From contig NW_023503307.1 in the NCBI RefSeq assembly GCF_014529535.1, positions 4,747,887 through 4,811,886 of the forward strand: 64,000 nucleotides of DNA. Reading direction: 5' to 3'. The translations under genes were made by a program, and so were the position numbers. Within the stretch, counting starts at the first letter, position 1. Every line of letters starts with the position of its first letter. The notes beneath the pieces are model-generated. The model was not told where the DNA came from. It ran no database searches and was given only the letters and a program-made list of their open reading frames with translations. Shown here piece after piece: positions 1 to 12,029 of this stretch. The stretch comes from Bradysia coprophila (taxonomy: Eukaryota; Arthropoda; Insecta; Diptera; Sciaridae).

Positions 1-3000
1 TGCCCTCTTCGATGACCTCAAATACCTCTTCGGGACTCGATACGAACCGTTCGGTAGCCCCTTTCACGTAAGGCACACGATTTTTGTCTTCATGAACACT
101 TAAATTGATTTTAGTTACGTCCAGCAAATCTCTGATTTTGTCCATATAGATCTCGTAGTATGAGACTTTTATATGAAATTCAAGATTCACTTCCATGCTA
201 TAAATGTGGTTGAAAATATCATTGACGATGCGAGGTATTATGCCTTGTTTCGTGGGATCGCCTGGACGAAGATTGGAAGAAGGAAAGAAAAACCATTTTT
301 ATTGACATGACTCACTACACAAGTGGTTCAGCATTGTCTTTACCTATGACACCTTCCATTGTATGTGTTTTACCCGACGATGTTTGTCCATATGCAAATA
401 TTGTACCATTGTATCCGGCGAGCACATCACTAACAATTGACTTGGCGGCTTCATTGTACACTTTTTCTTGTGATGCATTTGGTTTGAATACTTTGTCGAA
501 TAAATAAACTTTGCCCTGAAAAAGTAAAGAACGCCGGTTGAGTTCACTTGTCATGCAGCATTAATTCAAGAAATTGACTAAAAATAACTCCGCAAAAACC
601 AAAACTCGTACAATTTATTGTGGCCCTGACTGTATGAAAATCAGTTGTGGGTCTTTTCTGCTCAAAACATTTTTTTTTAATTTTACCGGTGAAAGTCTCA
701 ACAGCTACGATAAGCCAAACCAAATAATTTTGCTTACAAACCATAAAATTGAAATATATTTTTAATGGATTAACTAAAAGGCGTTTGTGTGTTGTTTTTA
801 CTTCGAATAAGATAAATAAACCTGTCGTTTATTTCATTGTTTTTTTTTTAATGTTATTCTTGTACTTCTTTTTGATACACCCAGCCATTATCTAGTTCGA
901 CAAACAAACGAGTAGGTTTGAAACGAAATTGAATTAAAATTAACTTGGCAATTAATTAAAGAAAAACTTGCAATGCCTTATCCTGGGTGATAAGAATGAC
1001 GGTATTATACCCGCAATGTATAATAAATTTCCACATAAAAGTAATTATTCGTAAGTTAAACACAACGAATGCATAGACTTCTAAAATATATAGTAATGGA
1101 AATCAACTACGCTACTTCTTTTGACCCACATACAATAGGCATAAAATAGCAAAAACTGCAGTAAATCATAAACAAATCTATTATGAAGTTATCCGTTTAA
1201 TTGATACTGTTCAATGAAAATTCATAACGTGGCTTACAGTTTTGCTGTAATTTAAAACGACCCCTTGTCGTTTACAGCCAGGGCTTATTATTGGTAAATT
1301 CATTTAGCAAATTTACTGAAATTTACCAAAATTTATCGAAAAATATTGAAAATTAGCAAAAATTTAACGAATTTGATTTTCGGTAAATTTAGTAAATCTT
1401 GGTAAATTTTGACAAATTTCAATAAATGAATTTACCAGAAACAGACCCTGCCTGTAGCAGAATTTATCGTGAAACATAAACGAAATAAAATATTTTTGTT
1501 TTTGGTTTATATTAAAAGGAGTAAAAGTTGTGAATAAAAATGTATTGGTAATATGCTTGGCCGTCTGTAAATGGGAAAGAATATAACAAATGTTTTTGGT
1601 TCGGCTTCAATAAACTTCTTCTCTGTGGGTATATGGTATAAAAAGAGTATCAGAGCTAAACGGTACTATCATACGAACATATATATGATAGTTGCATCGA
1701 ACTCCATGCGAATATATTCTGATTCAGTAGGAAAAGAACCATTGCTCACAAACCAATTTCGAAAAATTTCGCTGAAATTCTTTGATTCAAGAAATGAATG
1801 GGTTTCGATTACAGAGGAGAAATAACCTCGACGAGGAGAGACCACATTTTCGGTGACGACCAATCGAACCAATCAAAACCGTTTGATTTCTAAAATCTAT
1901 CTTCTTAGATCGACTTTGAACATATTCCCTTAATCTATTAAAAATATATTGCGCATCTTGTGTGTATCTGTATAATTTCGTAATGTGTTTGGCCCGTAAA
2001 CCGTAAAGCCTTGACGTCTTATGGGGGAGACAGGGAGCGCTTGAATGTAAACAATCATTCATTTCAGAATCAAGGGATTTTATGTGACCATACACGCTCA
2101 CGCCAGACAAACATTGTAATTATACGAATTATCGCAAACAAATTGAAGCGAGTATACGTTGTTGGTATAAGGACACTATAAAGTAATTACATAAGAGATG
2201 TGACGATTTGTTTGGGGTGTGAACTATTTTTGACTTTGGCATGAAATGCTTTCATTTTATCGATTTGGAAAACATTCCACAAAGTTTTCAGTCAATGGTC
2301 ATTTGCTTAGGTATAAATCGTATTCTCTTTTAGAAAATGGAAAAACTTGGAAATAGAAATCGGTAGCATTATGGAAATGGTATATTCAATAAGTTTTTCT
2401 TCTTGTTTTTTGTTTAAAAAGATATATCGCTTCGTATATTGATTGCCAGATCATGCGCATATTCCATAAACGACTACAGTTACAAAAAAAAAAATTTATA
2501 TTGCTGTAGCTTTCAAAACAGTAATACCTACATTGTTTAGGTATACATGAAACATGCAACCGAAGCCGAACTGAGTATAAAGTGTATTGTAAAAATAATA
2601 ATTGTATTAGAACTTATACTTCGAAAATACCTATTACCCAAATCGATTCGTTGCCTCTTTTTTTATTTCAAATAATTTTTTGCCACCGGCCATTCCTCGA
2701 AATAATTACACTTCAGCAAGAAGTCAAAGTGTATAATAGAATTTTGCAGATGAGCTTAATAGATTATAGTGAGATTTGTTTATAAAAAAAACACATTCTC
2801 AACACGTTCCTTTGTGAGGTGTTGTACGAAGGAAGGAGAAAGAGAGAGGGACGGATATAAAAAAAAACTTTTCGCTTCATTATAAATTAACATAAAAAAA
2901 AGAATGTTCATATGAAGGCATTAAAACCGAAAGAAGTACGATCGCGATGATAAATTACATCAATTAAATTGAAGGAATAATTAATCATTAAAAAAAACAG

Positions 3001-4793
3001 TTGTCGTAATAATCGTTATATATACTCGTGCGTTGTATGTATAATAAACTCTTATGAAATAATTAGATTTATTGACACAATTAACCAAAAATACAATGTC
3101 CATTAATGAGCAACAGGACGAACAGGCTGTAGAGAAAAATCTATTTCATCTGAATCCTTCATGTTTCCACGAAACATTTCCTTTCAGCGACAATCATTTA
3201 CTAACATTTTTTACGATTTGCATATTACCTAACACAGTTCGCGAAACTAATATTTGTTTTCACATATCATTTGCATTGTAATTGATTGCAGGTTATTGCA
3301 ACAGATAGATCGATATAGAAACTAGCGTAGCATTTAGACCAAAAAAAAGAAGATAATTTTGCTTGATCAATTATTCATAAACATAAACATCGCTGTTCGT
3401 TCGCTCATTACGCTCATTTGGATTACGTTTCAATATTTTGAATCAATTACGCTAAATCGATTTGTAATTTTCTTAATGATGATCCTTAATTTAACATTAT
3501 ACGTCACCGCGTACTTATGATGTTGTGAGGTATCCCAGGTATCATTGAATTGAGTATATGAAAATGGAGCATGTACATAAAAATGCAAAAACAATTCCCA
3601 TAAATGCAAATTGCACATTTTGTCCCGAGGCTGTCCCTATCCCAGAAGTCGTACAACGGTCTCCCAAGGTGATGATAACCGTTGCGACTTTCGGTAGCTT
3701 TACGGTGCTCTAATGAATTGAATCATTCGGATGACATTGATCAACCGAAAACGACACTAAGGTACTTAATTATAACAACAAAAGCTTTTGAGGAAGGAAA
3801 AAACCGTCATCACTGCATCGAACCCCTTAACTACGGATGAATGCTTAATAAAAAGTCAACATGTTCATATTGTCCACGATGCGTTTGAATGTTCCAAAAT
3901 TAGATGTACTACGCATAGATTTTTCCATTGAAAATTCAAAGTTTTTTCAATGGAAATTTATTTTCTCGAAACGTCGGTGAATCGAAAATACTATGGTGAC
4001 TCTCTGTCAACTAATTTCCTTTGGAGAAGTGATAATTTTTCGCATCGTTAGAATGGAAAGCATACAAGAAAGAATGCATCGTGTCATGCGAGAGTATCTA
4101 TAACTTTTACGAATCAAATCTCTTTTCCTTTTGATTAAAACCAAGTTCTAAAGGCACTGGATGGTGTGTGGTCTCATGCAGGGACGTGTTATCAAACAAT
4201 TATAATAAAATACAGAAATTTACCTACACCAACTCTTACACAATACCTTTTAGTTCCTTGACATCTAAGTCACCGTATCGAATAACAGTCAATAAAAATG
4301 AGTTTGATAGTTCAACGTTTTTTAGTCGAATTTGTTCAACGAATTCAATCTGAATTTACGGATTAGCGTGTCATTTGGTTCATTCAAGTCATATTTCTAC
4401 GAAAAGGGCAATTTGAAAATGTCAACTTGAACTTTTACACTAAATTTTCGACAAAAAAAATTGATATACATAAGTATAGCTATAACATATAGCGATGAGT
4501 CACCCTGTCTGCGCACACCAATACAAAAAAAATGAAAAAAAAAACTCCCGAAACTCTAAAAAAAATTTGTTGTCGTCATTTTCTCTAGGTTTACTTCTGT
4601 GGTAATCTTATCAATTAAACTTCTCACATTATCCGTTGACACTTACCGCTATTGAAATGCAATTTTCCTCCTGATTGTTGGGAAATTTAACAATAAATTT
4701 CGAGCCAGCCTTCTCCTCACTGTCATTGAGTGGCCGAAAACGACACACCACCTTTATACTGTCCTCGGCTGGAATTTCACGCTCGGCAGACAT
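1..4793 (-). CDS. Khc: Kinesin heavy chain (kinesin-1 motor), 5' part only
   Basis: This is the motor subunit of conventional kinesin, which carries cargo towards microtubule plus ends. Three coding exons are visible on the minus strand: 4793-4647 (49 codons, beginning [19 protein letters not shown]), 515-344 and 261-1, where the gene runs off the window. Junctions are GT-AG (donors GTAAGT at 4646 and GTAAAG at 343; acceptors TTTTTCAG before 515 and GTCCAG before 261) and phases agree. The middle exon holds the nucleotide-binding P-loop GQTSSGKTH; the last one reads [29 protein letters not shown] and [18 protein letters not shown], as in Drosophila Khc. Only about the first 190 residues of roughly 970 are inside. 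The first coding intron is 4.1 kb, the second 82 bp. Identity is near certain; exon ends are inferred from consensus sites. Confidence 0.95.
516..4646 (-). other. Long first coding intron of Khc
   Basis: This 4131-bp intron separates codon 49 from codon 50 of Khc. It is AT-rich, with poly-A/T runs and many stops in all frames. I see one candidate MITE in it (1279-1450) and no exon-like stretch. Short open frames here show no protein-like composition. Confidence 0.75.
1279..1450. mobile_element. 172-bp MITE with CAGGG terminal inverted repeats
   Basis: The ends are inverted: CAGGGCTTATTATTGGTAAA at the left, and the complement of the right end reads CAGGGTCTGTTTCTGGTAAA. The interior is made of degenerate AAATTTAC-type repeats. 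The CAGGG termini match the elements at 23641-23952 and 37035-37286, so it is probably an older member of that hAT-like family. The flanking octamers do not match well, so no target duplication is claimed here. There is no coding capacity. Confidence 0.6.
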
Positions 4794-6272
4794 TTTATTC
4801 GATTATTGCACTATTTTCTGCCAATATTTCACACAAAATTCTTAACACACAAATAGGCAATCACAATTTTGACCATGAATACAGAACTGAAGAAAATTTG
4901 TTAGTTTTTCCTCACACACGGTCTGTTCGCACAACTACAAATCACAAGTAGTAGCCATCTTTTGACATCGACCCAATATTGTGTCGTTGATTTTCGGATA
5001 CTACTCGGGACAGCCGTCTTTTAAAAGATCATATCATAATACAATATTCCACGCCAGCACTTTTTGTCAGCAATTTTTCGGTGGTAAATTTGAGTTCCGT
5101 CCTGAATGTGACAACGCGATGATTAGTTATCCATGTATCTGCACCCAAAAAAAAATTCTACGTTTCAATCGCCCAAAAACATTTAAAACGTACAGTTAAT
5201 GTCAGTCAGGTAATGACGTTTTGATTTTTTTTTTTAAATAGATGCAGCTTAATTGATGATTCGTAATGATGATACAATCATATCACATCATCTGCTTTTA
5301 TGGTTTTTGATGAGAAAACAAGCAAAAAAAAAAGTTTGCACTGGATTTGATCTCGGCACCTCTTACTTGCCAGGCTCAGACGTACTAGCTGAACTAACGG
5401 GCTGCTGAGAAGAGTGAATGTAATTTCGAACAGCTTATAATGTACGCTTGAAAAGCAAAGTGAACCATTGATTGGGCCAGTAACATGGTTGTGTTTTTTT
5501 AGTTTCAGTTTCTAATTATCAAAATGTTTGTAGATTTTTTTAAATTTTATTAAAGTTTTATTCTGCAATTGCATTTTTCCCAACTAATCAAACATATAAT
5601 TACCGATCGAGGTCGGCCAAATCTATAAAAAAGAACGTTTATATTGATAACTGACATGACACTATGAACCGTTTTGGCAGTCTTCCGCCAGCAAATAGTT
5701 TTTACTTAACAAATCTAAGCATTGGCATATACAGTGTCACCTGATAATGCTGTGGGCTACTCATATGTTATCGCCAACAAACTACACCAGTAAATGATAA
5801 GCTCTTTCTAATGCTGTCTTATATAGAAAAACTTATGTCAAGACAAATGAAGTAAAAGAGTTTGCATCATCAATCATCATCTTGAAAATACTTCAATTAA
5901 AAGAAGTAATAGATTTGATAACTATATGCTTGCCGTCTGCGGCAGAACGTAAAGTTGTATGTTTACAAGAAGAATATTGTATGATATAGGTTCAAGGACT
6001 GTGTAGCTGTAGTCTAATTATTCGCTCACGGAAACGATGTCTTTTTGATAGCGCATTTTTTTCAAGTTTGTGCTGAAATTAAGTGTGCTGAATATCAAAC
6101 TGTCATTGCATATTGCATGTGTGTATTATCTGTATACATCATATACACACATATTAACTGTCAATTGCTGTCGTGACGCCATTTTCGCGTCATTTTATAT
6201 TTATTCCATCTTTTTACACAATTTTATCATCAATTTAGACGAAAGCGTGAATTTTAAATTTAACAGAGGACA
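4794..6272. promoter_or_regulatory. Divergent intergenic region between Khc and Bap60
   Basis: Both flanking genes are transcribed outward, so this 1.48 kb must hold both promoters and 5' UTRs. I cannot place a start site or a TATA box. It contains a degenerate tRNA-like SINE fragment (about 5333-5415) and otherwise AT-rich sequence. Confidence 0.5.
5333..5415 (-). repeat. Possible degenerate tRNA-derived SINE head
   Basis: On the minus strand the sequence shows an A-box-like TTAGTTCAGCTAGTA and, about 45 nt on, a B-box-like GAGATCAAATCC, the spacing of a tRNA internal promoter. The acceptor and T stems do not pair, so it is not a functional tRNA. It may be related to the SINE copies near 27200 and 50850, but the similarity beyond the boxes is weak. 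Confidence 0.35.
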
Positions 6273-7986
6273 ATGTCGCAACGTTTTCCGCCTGCTGCCG
6301 GTGCATCTGGGCCAGGAACGCCGCAACGATACCAGTCGCCTCAACCGCGTCCGTATTCATCGGGTCCGTCCGGTGGACCTCCTTTTCCAGTGAGTTGACC
6401 GGATTTTTTTGTCGTACTTGGAATTTAGTTTCGCTAAATTATAATCCTAATCATTTGATAAAGCAGCAACAGCGTGGCTTTACGCCGCCACCAATGGGAT
6501 CGGGACCTCGTCCAACTGATGGCCCACCGGGAATGCATCAGCGTCCACAACCACCGTTCGGTAACATGCGTGGCAATTCAATGCCGAGTACACCATCGGG
6601 AAAGCGTCCACAAGATTCTCGGGGATCGATCAGTTCTGTGCCGCCGAAAAGGTTTGCTAACAATTTTCATCTGAAATATACGTTGACCACACCAATTCAA
6701 CGAACTGTTTCTTTCAGCGAATACTCGGCGAAGAAAAAGAAGAAATTGGCAGACAAAATTTTGCCACAGAAAGTGCGTGATTTAGTGCCAGAATCTCAGG
6801 CATATATGGACCTCTTGGCCTTTGAACGGAAACTGGACGCAACGATTATGCGAAAACGTTTAGACATTCAAGAAGCCTTGAAGCGACCAATGAAACAGAA
6901 ACGTAAATTGCGTATTTTCATCTCAAACACTTTCTATCCGAGCAAGGAGCCGGCAGAAGGAACTGATGCAGCAGCAGAAGGTACTGTTGCTTCCTGGGAG
7001 TTGCGTGTCGAAGGGCGTTTACTCGAAGATACTAAAAGTGATCCAAACAAAATCAAGAGGAAGTTCTCCAGTTTCTTCAAATCGCTGGTCATTGAATTGG
7101 ATAAGGACTTGTATGGCCCGGACAATCATTTAGTCGAATGGCATCGTACACATACTACGCAAGAAACGGATGGATTTCAGGTGAAACGACCTGGCGACCG
7201 CAACGTTCGTTGTACGATATTGTTATTGCTAGACTATCAGCCGCTGCAATTCAAATTGGATCCTCGTTTAGCTAGGCTGCTCGGCGTGCATACGCAAACC
7301 AGACCGGTAATCATTTCAGCGTTGTGGCAATACATAAAAACGCATAAATTACAAGACGCACACGAACGGGAGTACATCAATTGCGACAAATATTTGGAGC
7401 AGATATTCGGTTGTCCTCGAATGAAATTTGCAGAAATTCCACAGCGCTTAAATCCTCTGCTGCATCCACCGGATCCAATCGTTATCAATCACATAATTTC
7501 GGTGGAAGGTGGTGCCGAGAGTAAGCAAACGGCTTGTTATGACATTGATGTCGAGGTGGATGATACGCTGAAGAATCAAATGAACAATTTCCTGTTGAGC
7601 ACTGCTAGTCAACAGGAGATCCAAGGTTTGGACTCGAAAATCCACGAAACGGTCGATACTATCAATCAGTTGAAAACGAACCGGGAATTCTTTTTGAGTT
7701 TTGCCAAGGAACCACAAACATTCATTCATCGGTGGATTGTCAGCCAGACCAGGGATTTGAAGGTAGAAATGACGAAAAAAAAATCGAGTTGGGACTTCCG
7801 TGACGATATATGGAATTTTTTTATTTTCAGACAATGACGGATGTGGTCGGGAATCCGGAGGAAGAACGTCGAGCCGAATTCTACTATCAGCCATGGACAC
7901 AGGAAGCCGTTTCGCGATATTTCTTTACGAAAGTCAACCAAAAACGAGCTGAATTAGAGCAAGCTCTGGGTATACGAAACTCTTAA
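6273..7986 (+). CDS. Bap60: Bap60 / SMARCD-type SWI/SNF subunit
   Basis: This is the 60-kDa accessory subunit of the Brahma (SWI/SNF) chromatin-remodelling complex, linking the remodeller to transcription factors. Exons: 6273-6389, 6464-6651 (start could be 6467), 6718-7762 and 7831-7986; phases agree and give 501 residues, near the Drosophila length of about 515. The N-terminal ~95 residues are Pro/Gly/Ser/Gln-rich. The conserved core follows ([19 protein letters not shown]), then the SWIB domain at about residues 279-355 ([19 protein letters not shown]), and the C-terminal block ending [12 protein letters not shown] 6273 (ACAATGTCG) was chosen because MSQRF matches the fly start. The 66-bp intron 6652-6717 has no stop and keeps frame, so retention would add 22 residues. 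It diverges from Khc and converges on U1-70K. Confidence 0.95.
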
Positions 7987-8039
7987 TCCTTCTTTTCTGG
8001 GTTGTTGTGCATAGAACCATAAGTTGAAATTAATTTTAC

Positions 8040-8045
8040 AATAAA
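8040..8045 (+). terminator. Polyadenylation signal of Bap60
   Basis: AATAAA lies 54 bp after the Bap60 stop codon in an AT-rich stretch, a normal distance for a short insect 3' UTR. Confidence 0.65.
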
Positions 8046-8383
8046 ATGATCTTCGAATTCATTTTTGGTTTTACAACTCTAACACGACGTAGATTTGAAG
8101 TATGGCTACTGTGAACAGTTTCAGTGGAACATGAAAGTTGAACTTGAAGTACCACGTAGTGTTACTAGATCTCCCCTTGGACCTCTTCAAGCTATTGATG
8201 TCAGCGCTGAACAGCAATATAGTGCATCTGATGTTCGGGTTCACCTGAACAAGAATTTAAGTTTTCAGGTTCGACCTGATTCTGAGATGATTCAACCCAA
8301 ACCTGACTCCCACCTGAATTTTAAATTTCGTGTTCAGCCCAAATCTAACTCGAACTTGAATTTTTTATTTCTGGTTTGATCTG

Positions 8384-8521
8384 GACCCGAAATTTTCAGG
8401 TATATCAGAATCCGGTTCGGGTTACCCGAAATTGTTGGTGTAGAAATTTCGGTTTAAAATAAATGAGAAAAATTTCGGGTTACCGGAACCGGATTCTGAT
8501 CTACCTGAAAATTTCGGGTTC
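8384..8521. repeat. Inverted repeat with 50-bp arms (ACCCGAAA family)
   Basis: The left arm (about 8384-8433) runs GACCCGAAATTTTCAGGTAT onward and the right arm (about 8470-8521) is its reverse complement with few differences, around a ~36-bp spacer rich in TTTCGG. A degenerate relative lies near 34410-34480, which repeats the pattern CCTGAAATTTTCAG followed by GGGTGACCCGAAA. It looks like a foldback or MITE fragment; no target duplication was found. Confidence 0.6.
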
Positions 8522-8595
8522 TGTAGTATGTGTCTACAGAATTAATCAGCTGAATTAGGAAATAGGTGATATAATTAGAGAATTTTAACTAGGTA

Positions 8596-8705
8596 CCATA
8601 GGTACCAAAAAGCCACATACAAACTTTTTTCTTCATCATCTCCAGGTGGCCCATAGGTACCAAAAAACCACATACAAACTTTTTTCTTCATCATTTCCAG
8701 GTGGC
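8596..8705. repeat. Two-copy tandem repeat, 55-bp unit
   Basis: 8596-8650 and 8651-8705 are head-to-tail copies of a 55-bp unit beginning CCATAGGTACC and ending TCCAGGTGGC. I count two differences between them, so the duplication is recent. The unit has no evident coding role. Confidence 0.85.
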
Positions 8706-9889
8706 GAAAAATCAAAATTTGAAAATTTTCGAGTAGCCGATTTTTTCCCATTCTAAAAACTACCACGACCAGGTTGTACATTTTTTCAACCTTAAAACGG
8801 CATTTTATCTTTCTTTGAGGTCCACTCTAACATATAAAAAAGAAAAAAATTGAAAAAGTTTGCTGGCCGAGTTATTGTGAGTCATCAAGTTTCGCCGAAG
8901 TCCGATTTTCCACAATGTTCAATATGAAGAAAAAACGTTTTTTTTGGCCGAATTATTTATAAACTTGTCTTGCGATAGCTCATTGGAAAGGTATTTCCAT
9001 AGCGGAAGCAGAAATAGAAACATTACCGGAAATAAATTTAAATTATTTTGAGTTATACCTGTAACAAAGCCTAAAAACAGGCTAAATTTATTGCTGTCTA
9101 TGATAATGTATGTACAGCATTGCACAGTATCAGATGCTAATGTCAGCTCTTTGCGCAGCGACAATCATGCTTCGGTTAAATATTCACCCCAAAATGCCGA
9201 CAGGGCATAGTCTGGTCGGAAGAATTCAGAAGCATTAAAAAGCATTGACGACAGCATTGACTTTGTGCCGAGCATTTCGTCAGACCTGGCTCTATGAAAA
9301 CATTAGTAGTAGTAGGAAAACGAGCTCAATGGATGCTTAGGGATTGGGTCCGTTCCAGCACAACATATCCAGTTAAATATTTACCAAATGTCTCATGTCG
9401 CATTCAATTACTGACAAATTGATGTGATGATGTGAACAGTTTTTAAGATCTTGGAAGAAGTTGAAATATTCTCCTAGTCGTAAATGTTATGTAGACATCG
9501 TCTTTCATTTATCAATGACAATACAAATAAAACAACTTCGGCTTAGACAGAGTCGAAAATTATGCAATTTATTCAAATTCTTACTTAGAATAATGTTAAA
9601 AATCCAAAATCAAGAATTCATTTCGAAAATGTTGGTTTCGATATTTTATGCTACGATGTTTTTATTGTAATTTAAAAAATAATTAATTTCGAATTGTAAA
9701 TAACTTTACCTTTAGCTCCAATTAAGGAATACCGATGCTAAAGTTGCAGACGGAGGTTTATTAATTGTATTTTAAGCTACCTCACGTAAATTCATTTCGA
9801 AAATTCAACACAAATCGTTATCACTCACAAAGCACTTACATTCTGAAGCGTTTCGCTCTCTTTCTCTATTTAAATTTGCTTTTGTTAAG

Positions 9890-9895
9890 TTTATT
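9890..9895 (-). terminator. Candidate polyadenylation signal of U1-70K
   Basis: AATAAA on the minus strand, 182 bp beyond the U1-70K stop. The region is AT-rich, so chance occurrence is possible. Confidence 0.4.
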
Positions 9896-10076
9896 GAAAT
9901 GGATTGATGGTGACTTAATTTCGAATTCTGAATAAATAGCAAGGTAAAAACGTGGTAATTCGGTATATCTCGTTGTTTTCGCTCTCACCAACATTTCGGG
10001 GGGGTTGAAAATAAAAAAAAGTGGATAGAAAGTAAAGAAACGAAACAAAAATGGAAATTGTGAGACAATTTAAAAC

Positions 10077-11997
10077 CTAATTGTAATCCCTATCATCATA
10101 CTCTCCCTCTTCGTGACCGTAATTTTGACCGTTTTCACGTTCACGTAATCGATCATCTTCGGATGGTTTGAATTTCTCTTCGCCATCTTCATATTTCACT
10201 TGAACGCCATAATTAGCAAAGTTTTCGCTGTAGTCGGGATAATCTGCAAATAACAAAAAAAAAAACAAATTGGTAAAATGTGGCAGTTAGAATCACTCAT
10301 TGATTGAGTAATTAGCAATTCGGTTTGTATGTTTGTGCGGGACATATACTACCAATCAGCATAGACTAAATAACTGAAGGCCCTGTTTTCCCCAGCACAA
10401 CACGCCTTTAAGCGTATTGTGCTTGCATTATCTTAGCAAATCTTTTTATCAGAACACCACTGTTTTCGATGGGTCCTGACTTGAGCATACTCACTGATTT
10501 GCTGATCAAATTAAAAAAAAAAATATCAAAAATTGACTTACCATCAACTGGTTCCTCTTTAATTTTGATGTCACTTTCGCGTAGATCTGGTTTCCTGTCT
10601 TTACGATCCTTGTCTCTTTCTCTGTCCCGACGGTCTCGCTTCCTTTCTGATCGATCACGTGAGCGTGAACGATTTTTCCTTTTCTTATCCTTTTCCCGAT
10701 CGCTTCTATCACGGCGCCGGTCCATATCATCCCCATCTCGATCACCACGATCACGGCTTCGTCGCTTCTTCCGATCTCTTGATCGACTTCGATGCTTCGA
10801 ACGCTCTCTTTCTCTGCGGTCAATACGCGGTGAACGGGATCGACGACGATCGTTGAACCCTGTCAAAATCACAAAATTTAAATTATTTTCGGACGCTCGT
10901 TTTTCTCGTCCCAGTTCGGATGCACTTACGATCACTTCTGTCATTTCGGAAATCGCCTCGTCGATCCATCGTTCCACCACCAGACGCTGCATTTACACCG
11001 CCGCTACGATCCTCTCGTTCCCTTTCTAATCGATATCGTTCACGTTCACGCTCATTATCTTCTCGACCCGAATGTTTAATATTAACGTCTGGGCCACCAC
11101 GCCTCGTCCCTCCTAAACCCCCACCTATACGCACACGAATGGTAATATTCAGAGTCAGAAACGTCGCTCACAACATAACAAAAAACATGCACAATAATAA
11201 TTCAGAAAAGGTTAAGTTTACGCTAACACCAAAAAAAAAAAATTGCAAACTTTTCATTTCTCATTTAGACTGTGACCCCAAACCAACCATTATTATTTTT
11301 AAATATAAATAATAAAAAAAAATCTGTAATTTTGCATTCAATTTTCGTTTCAATCGAAAAGGAAAAACCCCAATCACCAAAATCGATTCATTGCGCCACT
11401 GAGGTCAAGGTAAAACAAAGTTCTAAAATTAATACGGATTCAACTTACCGAGTCTTCGTGGCAGCCATCCTTTAACTGTGCGGGCTCTTTCAACATCAAC
11501 CAATACTCTCTTACCATCAATTTTCTTACCATCGGCATGTTTATACGCAGCTGAAATAGTTTGGTAAAGAAAGACGTGGTTTTAAAACGAATTTTAGCAG
11601 GTACAAGTGATGTGTGAGCTCACAGGTACATTATTTTGGACTTTTATGAAAAAGAATTGAAATCGAAACGAAAACCTGCGTTTTGATATTCAGTGTATAC
11701 CAGAGGTTTTTCGTCTGTGATGATAATTTATAGTGCTTTGTCTTAGATAATTTTCCTCTTTATTCCGCCTAAATGTGTAACATCGATTTATTGGTATAAA
11801 CTGTTCGAATTGATGGTTAATCCCGTGGTACAAGTATGTGTAAAAAAAACCAACCGTTAAGTGGTCACAGTGCAGCCAAAATGAATATTATCGCAAAATT
11901 TGTGGATTCAAACCGGTTGAATTGGACAACTTCAAACATTTTCATTGAATGAACGCGATGGAAATGTTCATTTTCTAATTGCTTCGGAGGACGAAGA

Positions 11998-12029
<32 letters not shown>

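Larger units (their letters stand above)
7987..10076. other. Convergent intergenic region Bap60 / U1-70K
   Basis: Two kilobases between the stop codons of two convergent genes. It holds the Bap60 poly(A) signal, an inverted repeat (8384-8521), a perfect-length 55-bp tandem duplication (8596-8705) and a likely U1-70K poly(A) signal on the minus strand (9890-9895). No further gene is supported. Confidence 0.7.

Noticed and set aside
1271-1458. 8-bp target duplication of the first CAGGG MITE
   Set aside because: TTTACAGC and CCTGTAGC agree at only half of the positions, so the duplication is not claimed.
8095-8379. 94-codon ORF after Bap60
   Set aside because: It is made of TCAGGT/ACCTGA repeat sequence belonging to the neighbouring inverted repeat.
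10469-11029. Long plus-strand open frame (186 codons, Arg/Ser-rich) opposite U1-70K
   Set aside because: It is the antisense shadow of the RS/RD-rich C-terminal exons of U1-70K, whose low-complexity codons leave few stops on the other strand.
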